A stretch of DNA of 64,000 nucleotides from Micromonospora rhizosphaerae (GTDB lineage: Bacteria; Actinomycetota; Actinomycetes; Mycobacteriales; Micromonosporaceae): the NCBI RefSeq assembly GCF_900091465.1, contig NZ_FMHV01000002.1, forward strand, positions 4,340,001 to 4,404,000. Reading direction: 5' to 3'. Each line of letters begins with the position of its first letter. The first letter of the stretch is position 1. The notes under the pieces are model-generated. The model saw nothing but the letters and a program-made list of their open reading frames with translations. It searched no databases and was not told the DNA's origin. Below, in pieces: positions 35,002 through 43,078 of the stretch. Both the position numbers and the translations under genes were made by a program.

Positions 35002-36297
35002 ATGGCCGAGGACCGCCCCGCCGCCGACACCGTCCGGTCGCCGCTCAATGCGGTCGCCGAGCGGAGCGGCCGGGCGCTGGCCCGGGTCCGGAGCCGGGGC
35101 GAGAAGGGTGGCCGGGTCCGGCTGCGCCAGCTCGAGGTCACCATCGTGATCGCCGTGCAGGCCGGGCTGGCCGCCGGGCTCGCGGCCCTGATCGCCCAGC
35201 ACTTTCTCGGCTCCGGCGCGCACGTCTTCGCCCCGGCCGCCGCGGTGGCCACGATCGCCTCCGCCATCGGCCAGCGGGCCCGCCGTACCTTCGAGCTGCT
35301 CGCCGGGGTGGGACTCGGCATCGTCATCGGCGACCTGCTGCGCTTCGTGCTCGGCTCCGGGTCCTGGCAGACCGGGGCGGTCGTCGCCCTGTCGATCGCG
35401 ACCGCGCTGCTGGTCGCCGGCCGGGGCGGGGCCCTGGTCGGCCAGGCCGGCGGCACCGCCGTCCTCATTTCCACTCTTGCCCCGGTCCAGCCGGGCCTGG
35501 AGGTGCCTCGGATCTTCGACGCCCTGGTCGGCGGCGTGGTCGGCCTCCTGGTGGTGGCCCTGCTGTTCCCGATCAACCCGCTGCGGCTGGTGGACCGGGC
35601 GGCGGCGCCGATCTTCGCCATCCTCACCGACCAGCTGCACGAGGTGGCCCGGGCCCTCTCCACGCGGGACGCCGGCGCGGCGATACGCGCCCTGGACCGG
35701 CTGCGGGGGCTGGACGCCGACGTCGGGCGGCTGAACGAGTCGCTCAGCGGCGCGGACGAGGTGGTGACGCTCGCTCCGACCCGCTGGCACCGCCGGGCGC
35801 AGTACCACCGCTACGCGCAGGGGGCGGAGCACCTTGAGCGCATCATCCTCTACGCCCGGTCCCTCGCCCGCCGGTCGGCTACCGCCCTCCAGTACGGCGA
35901 GCCGATCCCGCCGCAGCTCCCCGATTCCATCGCGCGGTTAGGCGACGCCGTCCGGGAACTGCGCGAGGAGTGTCGAGGCGGCGAGGATGCCGAGCACACC
36001 CGGCAGCTCGCCCGGGAGAGCGCCGAGCTGGCCGGTAGAGCCTGGGCGGAGGGGGTGCGGTCCTTCGGTGACGCGCTCATCACCGACCTCCGTACGGCGA
36101 CCAGCGAACTGGTCCGGGCGACCGGGTGCGAGCCCGACGACGCCAACCGGATGATCCGGCGTGCGGCGGGCGCAGGTGAGGCGGAAAAGCGTCCGATGGT
36201 ACGAGCTCACATGCAACGGCCGAGACGGCACGCCAGGGCGTGGCAGGCCCGGCGGCGCCGACGCTCGGCCCGCCGGGCCCGGGCAGGACGACCGTGA
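35002..36297 (+). CDS. FUSC/aromatic acid exporter-like membrane protein
   Basis: A 431-residue protein. The N-terminal half has about five or six hydrophobic segments (TIVIAVQAGLAAGLAALIAQHFLG through GGVVGLLVVALLFPINPLR, residues 47-195), with the FUSC-like IGQRARRTFELLAGVGLGIVIGDLL motif. The C-terminal half is helical and cytoplasmic, ending in a very basic tail (about residues 395-431). Relatives are called aromatic acid exporters; transport here is inferred. No partner gene is adjacent. Confidence 0.78.
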   Translation: MAEDRPAADTVRSPLNAVAERSGRALARVRSRGEKGGRVRLRQLEVTIVIAVQAGLAAGLAALIAQHFLGSGAHVFAPAAAVATIASAIGQRARRTFELLAGVGLGIVIGDLLRFVLGSGSWQTGAVVALSIATALLVAGRGGALVGQAGGTAVLISTLAPVQPGLEVPRIFDALVGGVVGLLVVALLFPINPLRLVDRAAAPIFAILTDQLHEVARALSTRDAGAAIRALDRLRGLDADVGRLNESLSGADEVVTLAPTRWHRRAQYHRYAQGAEHLERIILYARSLARRSATALQYGEPIPPQLPDSIARLGDAVRELREECRGGEDAEHTRQLARESAELAGRAWAEGVRSFGDALITDLRTATSELVRATGCEPDDANRMIRRAAGAGEAEKRPMVRAHMQRPRRHARAWQARRRRRSARRARAGRP

Positions 36298-36354
36298 GCT
36301 CGGCGCGGTCCACGAGTGCAGAAGTGGCCTGCCACCGAACCGGGTCGGGCTGAC

Positions 36355-36360
36355 TACCGT
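36355..36360 (+). promoter_or_regulatory. -10 box of a probable leaderless promoter for the RraA-like gene
   Basis: TACCGT lies 6 nt before ATG 36367; there is no Shine-Dalgarno sequence between them. Confidence 0.45.
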
Positions 36361-36366
36361 CGGGCG

Positions 36367-37080
36367 ATGAGCATCGATCCGCAGGAACTGCACCAACGGT
36401 TCGCTTCCCTGACCGCCGCCCACGTTGCCGACGCCTGTCTCCGCGCCCGGGTGCCGGTGCGCTGTGCGCCCGGCGCGGTGCGGCCCGTGATACCCGGCCT
36501 GCGGATCGCCGGCCGAGTCGCGCCCACCCGGCACGTCGGCAGCGTCGACATCTTCCTCGAGGCGATCGACCGGGCCGCGCCCGGCGACGTGCTGGTCGTC
36601 GACAACGCCGGGCGGACCGACGAGAGCTGCGTCGGCGACCTGGTGGTGCTGGAGGCACAGGCCGCAGGCCTGTCCGGCGTGGTGATCTGGGGCCTGCACC
36701 GGGATACCGCCGACATCCGGGCGGTCGGACTGCCGGTCTTCAGCCTCGGCGCGATCCCCACCGGCCCGCAGCGCCTCGACGAGCGGCCGCCGCAGGCGCT
36801 GGAGTCGGCGGTGGTGGGGGAGTGGACGGTGGACGCCGATGACCTGGCCCTGGGTGACGACGACGGGGTGCTCTTCGTTCCGGCCGAGCGGGCCGGCGAC
36901 CTGCTCACCCTCGCCGAGGCCATCCGGGACACCGAGCGACGGCAGGCCGAGCGGATCCGCGCCGGCGTCCCGCTGCGCGACCAGGTGCGCTTCGGCGCGT
37001 ACCTCGCCGGGCGCGCCCAGGATCCCGCGCTGACCTTCCGCGAGCACCTGCGCGCGGTGGGGGGCGCGATCGAGGAGTGA
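36367..37080 (+). CDS. RraA-like protein (HMG/CHA aldolase-like family)
   Basis: A 237-residue RraA-fold protein. The core reads AAHVADACLRARVPVR, GRVAPTRHVGSVDIFLEAIDRAAPGDVLVVDNAGRTDESCVGDLVVLEAQAAGLSGVVIWGLHRDTADI. This includes the family's GD-x(n)-R/D metal-binding region. Members are either RNase E regulators or 4-hydroxy-4-methyl-2-oxoglutarate aldolases; which applies cannot be told here. It ends 3 nt before the end of the convergent gene. Its start looks leaderless. Confidence 0.82.
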   Translation: MSIDPQELHQRFASLTAAHVADACLRARVPVRCAPGAVRPVIPGLRIAGRVAPTRHVGSVDIFLEAIDRAAPGDVLVVDNAGRTDESCVGDLVVLEAQAAGLSGVVIWGLHRDTADIRAVGLPVFSLGAIPTGPQRLDERPPQALESAVVGEWTVDADDLALGDDDGVLFVPAERAGDLLTLAEAIRDTERRQAERIRAGVPLRDQVRFGAYLAGRAQDPALTFREHLRAVGGAIEE

Positions 37081-37083
37081 GGC

Positions 37084-38658
37084 TCAACCGACCGCGGTCG
37101 GCGAAGGCGGCGCGCTGCCGCCCTGCGGCGCCTCGGCGGTCATCAGCCGGACGAGCTCCGCCCGATCGGCCGCGGACGGCAGGCCCCAGCCGGGCCGGTA
37201 GCCGTACACCTCGCGCAGTGGGGTGGAGGCCGTGCGGCCGTCGAGGATCTCCACCGCGTCGGTGTCGATCAGTCCGGGATGTTCGACGCCGCAGGCCTCC
37301 GCGACCTTGATCAGGTCCCGCCGAAGCGTACGGATGTAGTTGGCCGCCCGCACGGACTTCAGGCTCGGGTCGAGGCCCCGGACCAGCCAGGGGTTCTGGG
37401 TGGCGACGCCGGTCGGGCAGGTGTCGGTGTGGCACTTCTGCGCCTGGATGCAGCCGATGGCCAACATCGCCTCCCGGCCGACATTGACCATGTCGCAGCC
37501 GAGCGCGAACGCGACGATCGCGTTGTCCGGCAGCCCCAGCTTGCCGGCGCCGATGAAGACCGTCCGCTCGTGCAGGTCCCTCTCCGCGAAGGTCTGGTAG
37601 ACCCGGGAGAAGCCTTGCTGGAACGGCAGCGACACCGAGTCGGTGAAGATCAGCGGCGCGGCGCCGGTGCCACCCTCACCGCCGTCGACGTTCACGAAGT
37701 CGACCCCCCGCCCGGTGTCCCGCATCAGCGTGGTCAGCTCGTCCCAGAAGCCCAGGTCGCCGACGGCGGACTTGATGCCGACCGGCAGCCCGGTCTCGGC
37801 GGCGAGCAGCTCCACCCAGTCGAGCAGGCTGTCGCAGTCGGAGAACTCGGCGTGCCGGGAGGGGCTGACGCAGTCCTGACCCTGCGGGACGCCCCGGGTC
37901 GCGGCGATCTCCGCCGATACCTTCGCCCCGGGCAGCAGCCCGCCGAGGCTGGGCTTCGCGCCCTGGCTGAGCTTCACCTCCAGCGCCCGGACGGGCGCGC
38001 CGGCCACCAGGTCCTTGAGCCGGTCCAGGCTGAACCGCCCGCGGTCGTCCCGGCACCCGAAGTACGCCGTGCCGATCTGGAACACCAACTCACCGCCGTT
38101 GCGGTGGTACGGCGACAGCCCGCCCTCGCCGGTGTTCTGCAGGCAGCCGGTCAGCGCGGCGCCCCGGTTGAGCGCCTCCACCGCCCGGCCGGACAGCGAG
38201 CCGAAGCTCATCCCGGAAATGTTGACCACCGAGGCGGGCCGGAACGCACGGGCCCGCCCCCGGGCGCCGCCGAGCACCTTGGCGCAGGGCAGCTCCACGT
38301 CGTGCCCGGCGGTCGGCGACGACGGCGGTACGGCCCGGCCGAACGTCCGGTGCTTGATGATCGGATACCCGGGCGTGTACTCGATGTCGTTGTCCGTGCC
38401 GAAGCCGAAGTAGTTGTTCTCCTTCTTCGCCGAGGCGTAGATCCAGCGCCGCTGGTCCCGGGTGAACGGCCGCTCCTCGTTGTTGCCGGCCACGATGTAC
38501 TGCCGCAGCTCCGGCCCGATCGCCTCGAGCAGGTAGCGCGCCCGGCCGATGACCGGGAAGTTGCGCAGCAGCGCGTGGTCGCGCTGCAGCAGATCACGTG
38601 CGGCGAGGGCCGCGACGGCGGCGGAGACGACGGGTACGGCTCGACTGGCCCACTTCAT
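37084..38658 (-). CDS. FMN-binding glutamate synthase-like protein
   Basis: A 524-residue protein with the glutamate-synthase central/FMN domain alone. It has an N-terminal hydrophobic segment. MSFGSLSGRAVEALNRGA, NTGEGGLSPYH, VDFVNVDGGEGGTGAAP and the cysteine segment CIQAQKCHTDTCPTGVATQ are typical of the FMN and iron-sulfur region of GOGAT. The glutaminase and beta-subunit parts are missing, as in archaeal-type or stand-alone family members whose role is unclear. ATG 38658 is chosen over GTG 38667 because GGGGAGAG then has proper spacing. Confidence 0.9.
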   Translation of the reverse strand: MKWASRAVPVVSAAVAALAARDLLQRDHALLRNFPVIGRARYLLEAIGPELRQYIVAGNNEERPFTRDQRRWIYASAKKENNYFGFGTDNDIEYTPGYPIIKHRTFGRAVPPSSPTAGHDVELPCAKVLGGARGRARAFRPASVVNISGMSFGSLSGRAVEALNRGAALTGCLQNTGEGGLSPYHRNGGELVFQIGTAYFGCRDDRGRFSLDRLKDLVAGAPVRALEVKLSQGAKPSLGGLLPGAKVSAEIAATRGVPQGQDCVSPSRHAEFSDCDSLLDWVELLAAETGLPVGIKSAVGDLGFWDELTTLMRDTGRGVDFVNVDGGEGGTGAAPLIFTDSVSLPFQQGFSRVYQTFAERDLHERTVFIGAGKLGLPDNAIVAFALGCDMVNVGREAMLAIGCIQAQKCHTDTCPTGVATQNPWLVRGLDPSLKSVRAANYIRTLRRDLIKVAEACGVEHPGLIDTDAVEILDGRTASTPLREVYGYRPGWGLPSAADRAELVRLMTAEAPQGGSAPPSPTAVG

Positions 38659-38688
38659 GCCCGCCACTCTCCCCGGCGGCGTCGTCGG

Positions 38689-39498
38689 TCAAACTCCGCC
38701 GAAGCGGGCGGCGAACGCCGCGTACACCGGTCCGTCGGCACGATCCAGCACCGCGAAGGTCACCTGGTCGAACCAGCCGCCGGTGTCGGCCAGAGCGAGG
38801 ACGAACGCGGCGGCCACAGTGGTCGGGTCGTTGCGGAACACGCCGCAGCCCCACGCACCGAGCACCAACCGCCGGTGGCCGTGCGCGGCGGCGACGTCGA
38901 GCACCCGGCGTGCCCGGGCACGCAGCACCGGCGCCACCCGGTCGACGTGGGCGGGTTGGTTGTGCAGCATCGCGCCCCGGTTGGGCGCGGCTGCGGTCAG
39001 GAACGACACCTCGTGGGCGGCGTCGAGCAGCCGGCCCTTGTCGTCCCGGAACACCGGCACCCGTGGGGAGTGGATGGCCCGGTCGCTGTAGAGCAGGTCG
39101 CCCTGCTTGCGGTGGAAGTCGTAGAACTCACCGACGGCGGTGAGGCAGGGATAGAGGGCGGAGGCGCGGGCGATGCTTTCCTCCTGGGCCTGCGCCCCGG
39201 TCTGGAAACCACCGCCCGGGCTCTTCGCGGAGGCGAAGACCAGCGCGGCGACATCGCCGCCCTCGGCGAGCCGGCGGGCGGCCACCAGGGTGCTCTCCCC
39301 GGTCACCTCCACCGTCGGCGTGCCGGTGCCGCGCGGGGGAGTCGGCAATGGATCGTCGGGCAGATGGAGGCGGGTGCCGGCGACCGCGCCGCGTACCTGC
39401 TCCGCAAGGTCGACCCGCTCACCGTGCGCGTTCCGGTAGTGGCCGGCGTCCAGGATGTCCAGGGTGTCGCGGGCGAGGGCCTGGAGTCGGGAACTCAT
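38689..39498 (-). CDS. Bacterial poly(ADP-ribose) glycohydrolase-like protein (TIGR02452 family)
   Basis: A 269-residue macrodomain-type enzyme. The PARG signature is complete: GGGFQTGAQAQEE (residues 95-107), with the catalytic glutamate pair in QEE. Other family segments are VFASAKSPGG, VPVFRDD and VLGAWGCGVFRNDP. Related bacterial PARG from Thermomonospora hydrolyses poly(ADP-ribose). The cellular substrate in bacteria is mostly unknown. It appears leaderless (GACAAT 8 nt before the ATG). The same window carries two ARH-type hydrolases of a different fold. Confidence 0.9.
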   Translation of the reverse strand: MSSRLQALARDTLDILDAGHYRNAHGERVDLAEQVRGAVAGTRLHLPDDPLPTPPRGTGTPTVEVTGESTLVAARRLAEGGDVAALVFASAKSPGGGFQTGAQAQEESIARASALYPCLTAVGEFYDFHRKQGDLLYSDRAIHSPRVPVFRDDKGRLLDAAHEVSFLTAAAPNRGAMLHNQPAHVDRVAPVLRARARRVLDVAAAHGHRRLVLGAWGCGVFRNDPTTVAAAFVLALADTGGWFDQVTFAVLDRADGPVYAAFAARFGGV

Positions 39499-39506
39499 GA
39501 TGGGCG

Positions 39507-39512
39507 ATTGTC
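39507..39512 (-). promoter_or_regulatory. -10 box of a probable leaderless promoter for the PARG-like gene
   Basis: On the minus strand GACAAT lies 8 nt before ATG 39498 with no ribosome binding site. Confidence 0.5.
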
Positions 39513-39540
39513 CGGCAGCGGCGTCCGCCGTGGCGAGCGG

Positions 39541-39936
39541 TTATCCGGCGGGCAGGTGCTGGACGAGCTGGATAAGGTTGCCGTCCGGGTCGGCGGTCCA
39601 GGCGATCAGCAGCCGGCCGAGCCACTCGTGCGGCGGCGCCAGGGCGGGCGCGCCGTCGGCGGTGAGCTTCGCGTACGCGGCGGCGGTGTCGTCGGTCCAG
39701 AGGATGACCGCCGCGCGCTGGCCGTGCGGCACGGGATCGAGGCCGTGGTCGTCCCGGGTGGAGGCGACCGAGGCGATGCCGATCTGGTAGCCGTCGAGGG
39801 CGAGGTCGACGTGGATCGGCTCGCCCTCGGCGGGCACCCGGAAGGTCTCGGAGAAGCCGAGGCCGGCGTAGAAGGCGGCGGCCCGGGGGACGTCCTCGCT
39901 GAACAGGATGACCTGCGGAGTCCGGAACATCGACAT
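39541..39936 (-). CDS. VOC-superfamily (glyoxalase/bleomycin resistance-like) protein
   Basis: A 131-residue single VOC domain. It begins TPQVILFSEDVPRAAAFYAGLGFSETF and ends TADPDGNLIQLVQHL, the usual beta-alpha-beta-beta-beta repeats. Substrate unknown. The ATG (39936) is preceded by TAGGGT at 6 nt, so the gene looks leaderless and has its own promoter. It sits between dinB and the PARG-like gene on the same strand. Confidence 0.85.
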   Translation of the reverse strand: MSMFRTPQVILFSEDVPRAAAFYAGLGFSETFRVPAEGEPIHVDLALDGYQIGIASVASTRDDHGLDPVPHGQRAAVILWTDDTAAAYAKLTADGAPALAPPHEWLGRLLIAWTADPDGNLIQLVQHLPAG

Positions 39937-39942
39937 CCACGG

Positions 39943-39948
39943 ACCCTA
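39943..39948 (-). promoter_or_regulatory. -10 box of a probable leaderless promoter for the VOC gene
   Basis: On the minus strand TAGGGT lies 6 nt before ATG 39936. Confidence 0.5.
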
Positions 39949-39969
39949 CAGCGCCCGCCGCCGGATTGG

Positions 39970-41163
39970 TCAGTCCGGCAGGCGGGGCATCTCCAGGCCG
40001 GGATCCCGGCCGAGCAGCACGGCCCGGGTCAGCGCCTGCGACCCGAACCGGTCCCGGACCGCGTCCACCGCGGCGTCCAGGTCCGCGCCGGGATCGCGGT
40101 CGAACGGCAGCGGCGGCTGGACGTGCCCGCCGTCGAGGTTACCCACCGACACGCCGATCAGCGTGACCCCCCGTGCCTCGATCTCCGGCAGCGCCGTACG
40201 CAGCAGCGCCCGGGCCGCGTCGAGCAGGGGCCGGGTCTGCGCGGTCGCCTTGACCAGGGTGTGCGACCGGGTCGCCCGGGTGTAGTCGGCGAAGCGCAGC
40301 CGCAGCATCACCGTGCGGCCGGTCCGCGCGGCGGAGCGCATCCGCCGGGTCACCCGGTCGACCAGCCCGGCCAGGATGGCGTCGAGGTCGTCGGGGGAGT
40401 GCGGCTCCCGGCCAAGGGCGTGCTGCGCGCCCATCGAGGAGCGCCGGCGGCCGACCTGCACCCGGCGGGGGTCGCGGTTGTGCGCCAGGGCGTGCAGGTG
40501 CCGGCCGGCGCCCGGGCCGAGCAGCGACACCAGGGTCGCCTCGCCGAGCCGGGCCACCTGTCCGACGCTCCGGATCCCCCGCTCGCGCAGCTTGGCGGCG
40601 GTGACCGGCCCGACGCCCCACAGCCGTTCCACCGGCAGCGGGTGCAGGAACTCCAGCTCCCGATCGGGCGCAACGACCAGCAGGCCGTCCGGCTTGGCGA
40701 CGCCGCTGGCCACCTTCGCCAGGAACTTCGTCCGGGCCACGCCCACGGTGATCGGCAGACCGATTCGCTCCCGCACCTCGCGGCGCAGCCCTACGGCGAT
40801 GTCGGCCGGTGGCCCGACCAGCCGGCGCAGCCCGCCCACGTCGAGGAACGCCTCGTCGATGGAGAGTCCCTCGACCAGGGGCGTGGTCCGCCGGAATATC
40901 TCGAACACCGCCCGGCTCGCCGCCGTGTACGCGGCCATCCGCGGCGGCACCACGATCGCCTCGGGGCAGAGCCGGCGGGCCTGCCGGCCGCCCATCGCGC
41001 TGCGTACGCCCCGCGCCTTCGCCTCGTAGCTGGCCGCCAGCACCACGCCGCCGCCGACGATCACCGGCCGGCCGCGCAGCCGGGGATCGTCGCGCTGCTC
41101 GACCGACGCGTAGAACGCGTCCAAGTCGGCGTGCAGGATCGTGGCGTCGCTTGACACGAACAC
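39970..41163 (-). CDS. dinB: DNA polymerase IV (Y-family translesion polymerase)
   Basis: A 397-residue Y-family polymerase. The catalytic motifs are ILHADLDAFYASVEQ (first Asp pair, about residues 9-23), LSIDEAFLDV (about 103-112) and the palm SVGVARTKFLAKVASGVAKPDG equivalent, here ITVGVARTKFLAKVAS. Helix-hairpin-helix LWGVGPVTAAKLRERGI and a C-terminal clamp-binding-like peptide VQPPLPFD are also present. A LexA-type box (41157-41170) overlaps the GTG start, so the gene is very likely SOS-induced. The true start could be GTG 41163 or the in-frame GTG at 41157. Confidence 0.95.
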   Translation of the reverse strand: MFVSSDATILHADLDAFYASVEQRDDPRLRGRPVIVGGGVVLAASYEAKARGVRSAMGGRQARRLCPEAIVVPPRMAAYTAASRAVFEIFRRTTPLVEGLSIDEAFLDVGGLRRLVGPPADIAVGLRREVRERIGLPITVGVARTKFLAKVASGVAKPDGLLVVAPDRELEFLHPLPVERLWGVGPVTAAKLRERGIRSVGQVARLGEATLVSLLGPGAGRHLHALAHNRDPRRVQVGRRRSSMGAQHALGREPHSPDDLDAILAGLVDRVTRRMRSAARTGRTVMLRLRFADYTRATRSHTLVKATAQTRPLLDAARALLRTALPEIEARGVTLIGVSVGNLDGGHVQPPLPFDRDPGADLDAAVDAVRDRFGSQALTRAVLLGRDPGLEMPRLPD

Positions 41164-41170
41164 ATGTTCG
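41157..41170 (-). promoter_or_regulatory. LexA (SOS) box over the dinB start
   Basis: CGAAC-ACAT-GTTCG is a perfect match to the actinobacterial/Gram-positive LexA half-sites with a 4-nt spacer. It overlaps the GTG start codon of dinB, so repression would block initiation at or near the transcription start. Confidence 0.85.
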
Positions 41171-41182
41171 CACAGTTGTGCG
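41169..41182 (-). promoter_or_regulatory. Second palindrome next to the LexA box
   Basis: CGCACA-GT-TGTGCG is a 14-bp perfect dyad sharing two bases with the LexA box on its upstream side for dinB. It does not match the LexA consensus. It could be a site for another regulator or a weak second operator. Confidence 0.5.
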
Positions 41183-41255
41183 AAACAATGCCCTCACCTG
41201 CCCGGACGGGCGACGGAAGCCGACAGCGCCCGGACGCGGTACGTCGTCGGCGGCC

Positions 41256-41762
41256 TCAGGCGCCCCGGGCGCGGGGCCGAGCGGCCTCCCGGCGCGACAG
41301 GGAACTCGGCGCGTTGACGCCCGCGTTGTCGCTCACGCTGACGCCGAGCCGTTCGACCAGTTCGCCGCCGAGCCATGCGGTGAACCCGGCCAGGATGATG
41401 CCGGCGAAGCTGCCGGTCAGGGCCAGGGCGTTCGGCTCCCAGTTGACGGCGGACCGCCGCTGCAGCCAGCTCACCGCGAACAGCACCAGCACGACAACGT
41501 TGCCGACGCCGTGCCTCGCGCCGATCCGCTTGGCGCGGGTACGGGCGGGGATGGCGGACCAGTCGATCAGCCCGAACACCGCGGCGACGAGGCCGCCGAT
41601 GATGCCGGCCCCGATCGTGTACGCGGCGGAGATCTGGAAGCCGGGCCGATCGGTGATCAGGTACAGGATGTCGAAGATGACCGAGGTGGCGAGTAGTCCC
41701 AGGGGGAACACGATCAGGATGGGATGGATCCCGTGACCCATCGCCCTAGCGCGACTTTCCAT
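41256..41762 (-). CDS. DUF2231-family membrane protein
   Basis: A 168-residue protein with four hydrophobic segments. It has the DUF2231 pattern GHGIHPILIVFPLGLLATSVIFDILYLITDRPGF with conserved His near residue 10, then GGLVAAVFGLIDW and ALTGSFAGIILAGFTAWLGGELV. Function unknown; some relatives carry haem-like histidines. ATG 41762 (MESRARA) is chosen because GGAGGGC lies just upstream. Confidence 0.85.
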   Translation of the reverse strand: MESRARAMGHGIHPILIVFPLGLLATSVIFDILYLITDRPGFQISAAYTIGAGIIGGLVAAVFGLIDWSAIPARTRAKRIGARHGVGNVVVLVLFAVSWLQRRSAVNWEPNALALTGSFAGIILAGFTAWLGGELVERLGVSVSDNAGVNAPSSLSRREAARPRARGA

Positions 41763-41883
41763 GGCAAGCCCTCCTGTCATCCCCAGGCGGGCGCGAATTT
41801 CCCCATCCGGGCGGGGCTACACCTCGGGCGTCCAGACGGGGTGCCGGAGGCGTAGCCCCCGCGGTGTCTGCTGTCGGCCTCGG

Positions 41884-42963
41884 TCACGGCAGGGCGAGCT
41901 CCGCGACGTGGCCCAGGTGGTCCGACGCCCAGCGCCCGTCGGCGGTCTGCCGCTCGGTGCCGAAGACCTCACTGTTCACCGGTACGACCGCACCCCGGAA
42001 CATGACCATGTCGATCCGGTGCTCGACGTCGTCGGCCGGTTCGACGAGGTCATCGCCCAGCCCCGCCGTGTATCCCGGCTCGCCGGGGTGCAGGATCGGC
42101 CAGGTGTCGACCATGCCGCCGGCCACCAGCGTGAAGTAGGCGAGCCGGTTGTCCGGCACGGGCAGCTCCGGCCCGGTGTTGAGATCACCGACGAGGATCA
42201 CCCGGCCCGGTGCCGCCAGTGGGCCCTGCAGCAGTTCCTGTGCCTGTTGCACCCGGATACCGGCGTGGAAGGCCTCCAGGTGGGTGTTGACGAACCGGAA
42301 GCTGCGCGTGCCCAGCACCGCGTCCACCGCGGTCCAGCCGCGAGTGCTCGTCGCGCTCCCGCCGGTGGCGGCGAGCGGCAGGACCAGGTTGTGGGTGAAG
42401 TTCCCCGACGACCTGTCGGTCACCTTCACCCGGTCACCGTGGCGGACCAGGATCACGTCGCGCATGGTGAGCCGGACGTCCAGGTTGTGCGGGGCCCCCG
42501 CCGGCGCCTCCAGGTCCGCCTCGTCCTGCACCACCGCCACGTCGTACGGGTGACCGGCGGCGGCCAGTTCGCCCATCAGCAACGCCAGGTAGTCGTAGCG
42601 GACTGAGGTGGCCGGCGCGGGGTTGCCGATCGGGCCGGTGCGCCACAGCGCCACCTCCTGCAGACCGACCAGGTCGGGCTCGTGATCGCGGATCTCCTGC
42701 GCGATCAGCTTCGCCCGCGCCGGAAAGTCGACCAGGTCCACGTGGCTGAGCAGGCCGGCGTTCGCGGCCAGGAACGCCGGCAGGGTCGGTGCGTTGATCG
42801 ACGGGGTGAGGTCGCCGCCCAGGTAGAGGTTGCGGGTCAGCACGCTCACCTTGGGGCCCGCCTCGGCCTCGGCCGGTGGGGCGAGCAGCCCCAGGCTGGC
42901 CACCGCGAGTGCGGCGGCGGTGACCAGTCGGGTCAGTCGGTGCAGGCGTGCTCTGCCATCCAT
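41884..42963 (-). CDS. Secreted endonuclease/exonuclease/phosphatase-family protein
   Basis: A 359-residue exported protein. Signal peptide: LTRLVTAAALAVASLGLLAPPAEAEA, to about residue 35. The EEP domain has KVSVLTRNLYLGGDL, DLVGLQEVALW (metal-binding Glu), RSFRFVNTHLEAFH, ILVGDLNTGPEL and WASDHLGHVAEL, the last two carrying the catalytic Asp/Asn and His. It may hydrolyse extracellular phosphodiesters (DNA, lipid or sugar phosphates); the target is not evident. ATG 42963 is the natural start. Confidence 0.88.
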   Translation of the reverse strand: MDGRARLHRLTRLVTAAALAVASLGLLAPPAEAEAGPKVSVLTRNLYLGGDLTPSINAPTLPAFLAANAGLLSHVDLVDFPARAKLIAQEIRDHEPDLVGLQEVALWRTGPIGNPAPATSVRYDYLALLMGELAAAGHPYDVAVVQDEADLEAPAGAPHNLDVRLTMRDVILVRHGDRVKVTDRSSGNFTHNLVLPLAATGGSATSTRGWTAVDAVLGTRSFRFVNTHLEAFHAGIRVQQAQELLQGPLAAPGRVILVGDLNTGPELPVPDNRLAYFTLVAGGMVDTWPILHPGEPGYTAGLGDDLVEPADDVEHRIDMVMFRGAVVPVNSEVFGTERQTADGRWASDHLGHVAELALP

Positions 42964-43078
42964 GCCCTGATCCTCTCCGGCGGTGTCCGCGTCGATGCGA
43001 AGCCTGCGTACGGTAACGCCGCTGAGACCATCATGGACACCGCCGTTCGGGCGGTATCGATCCGCTGGGCAGGTGCGG

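Noticed and set aside
37279..41154. A 1291-codon open frame on the plus strand
   Set aside because: It lies antisense to the GltB-like, PARG-like, VOC and dinB genes, which all have clear motifs. Long shadow frames are normal at this GC content.
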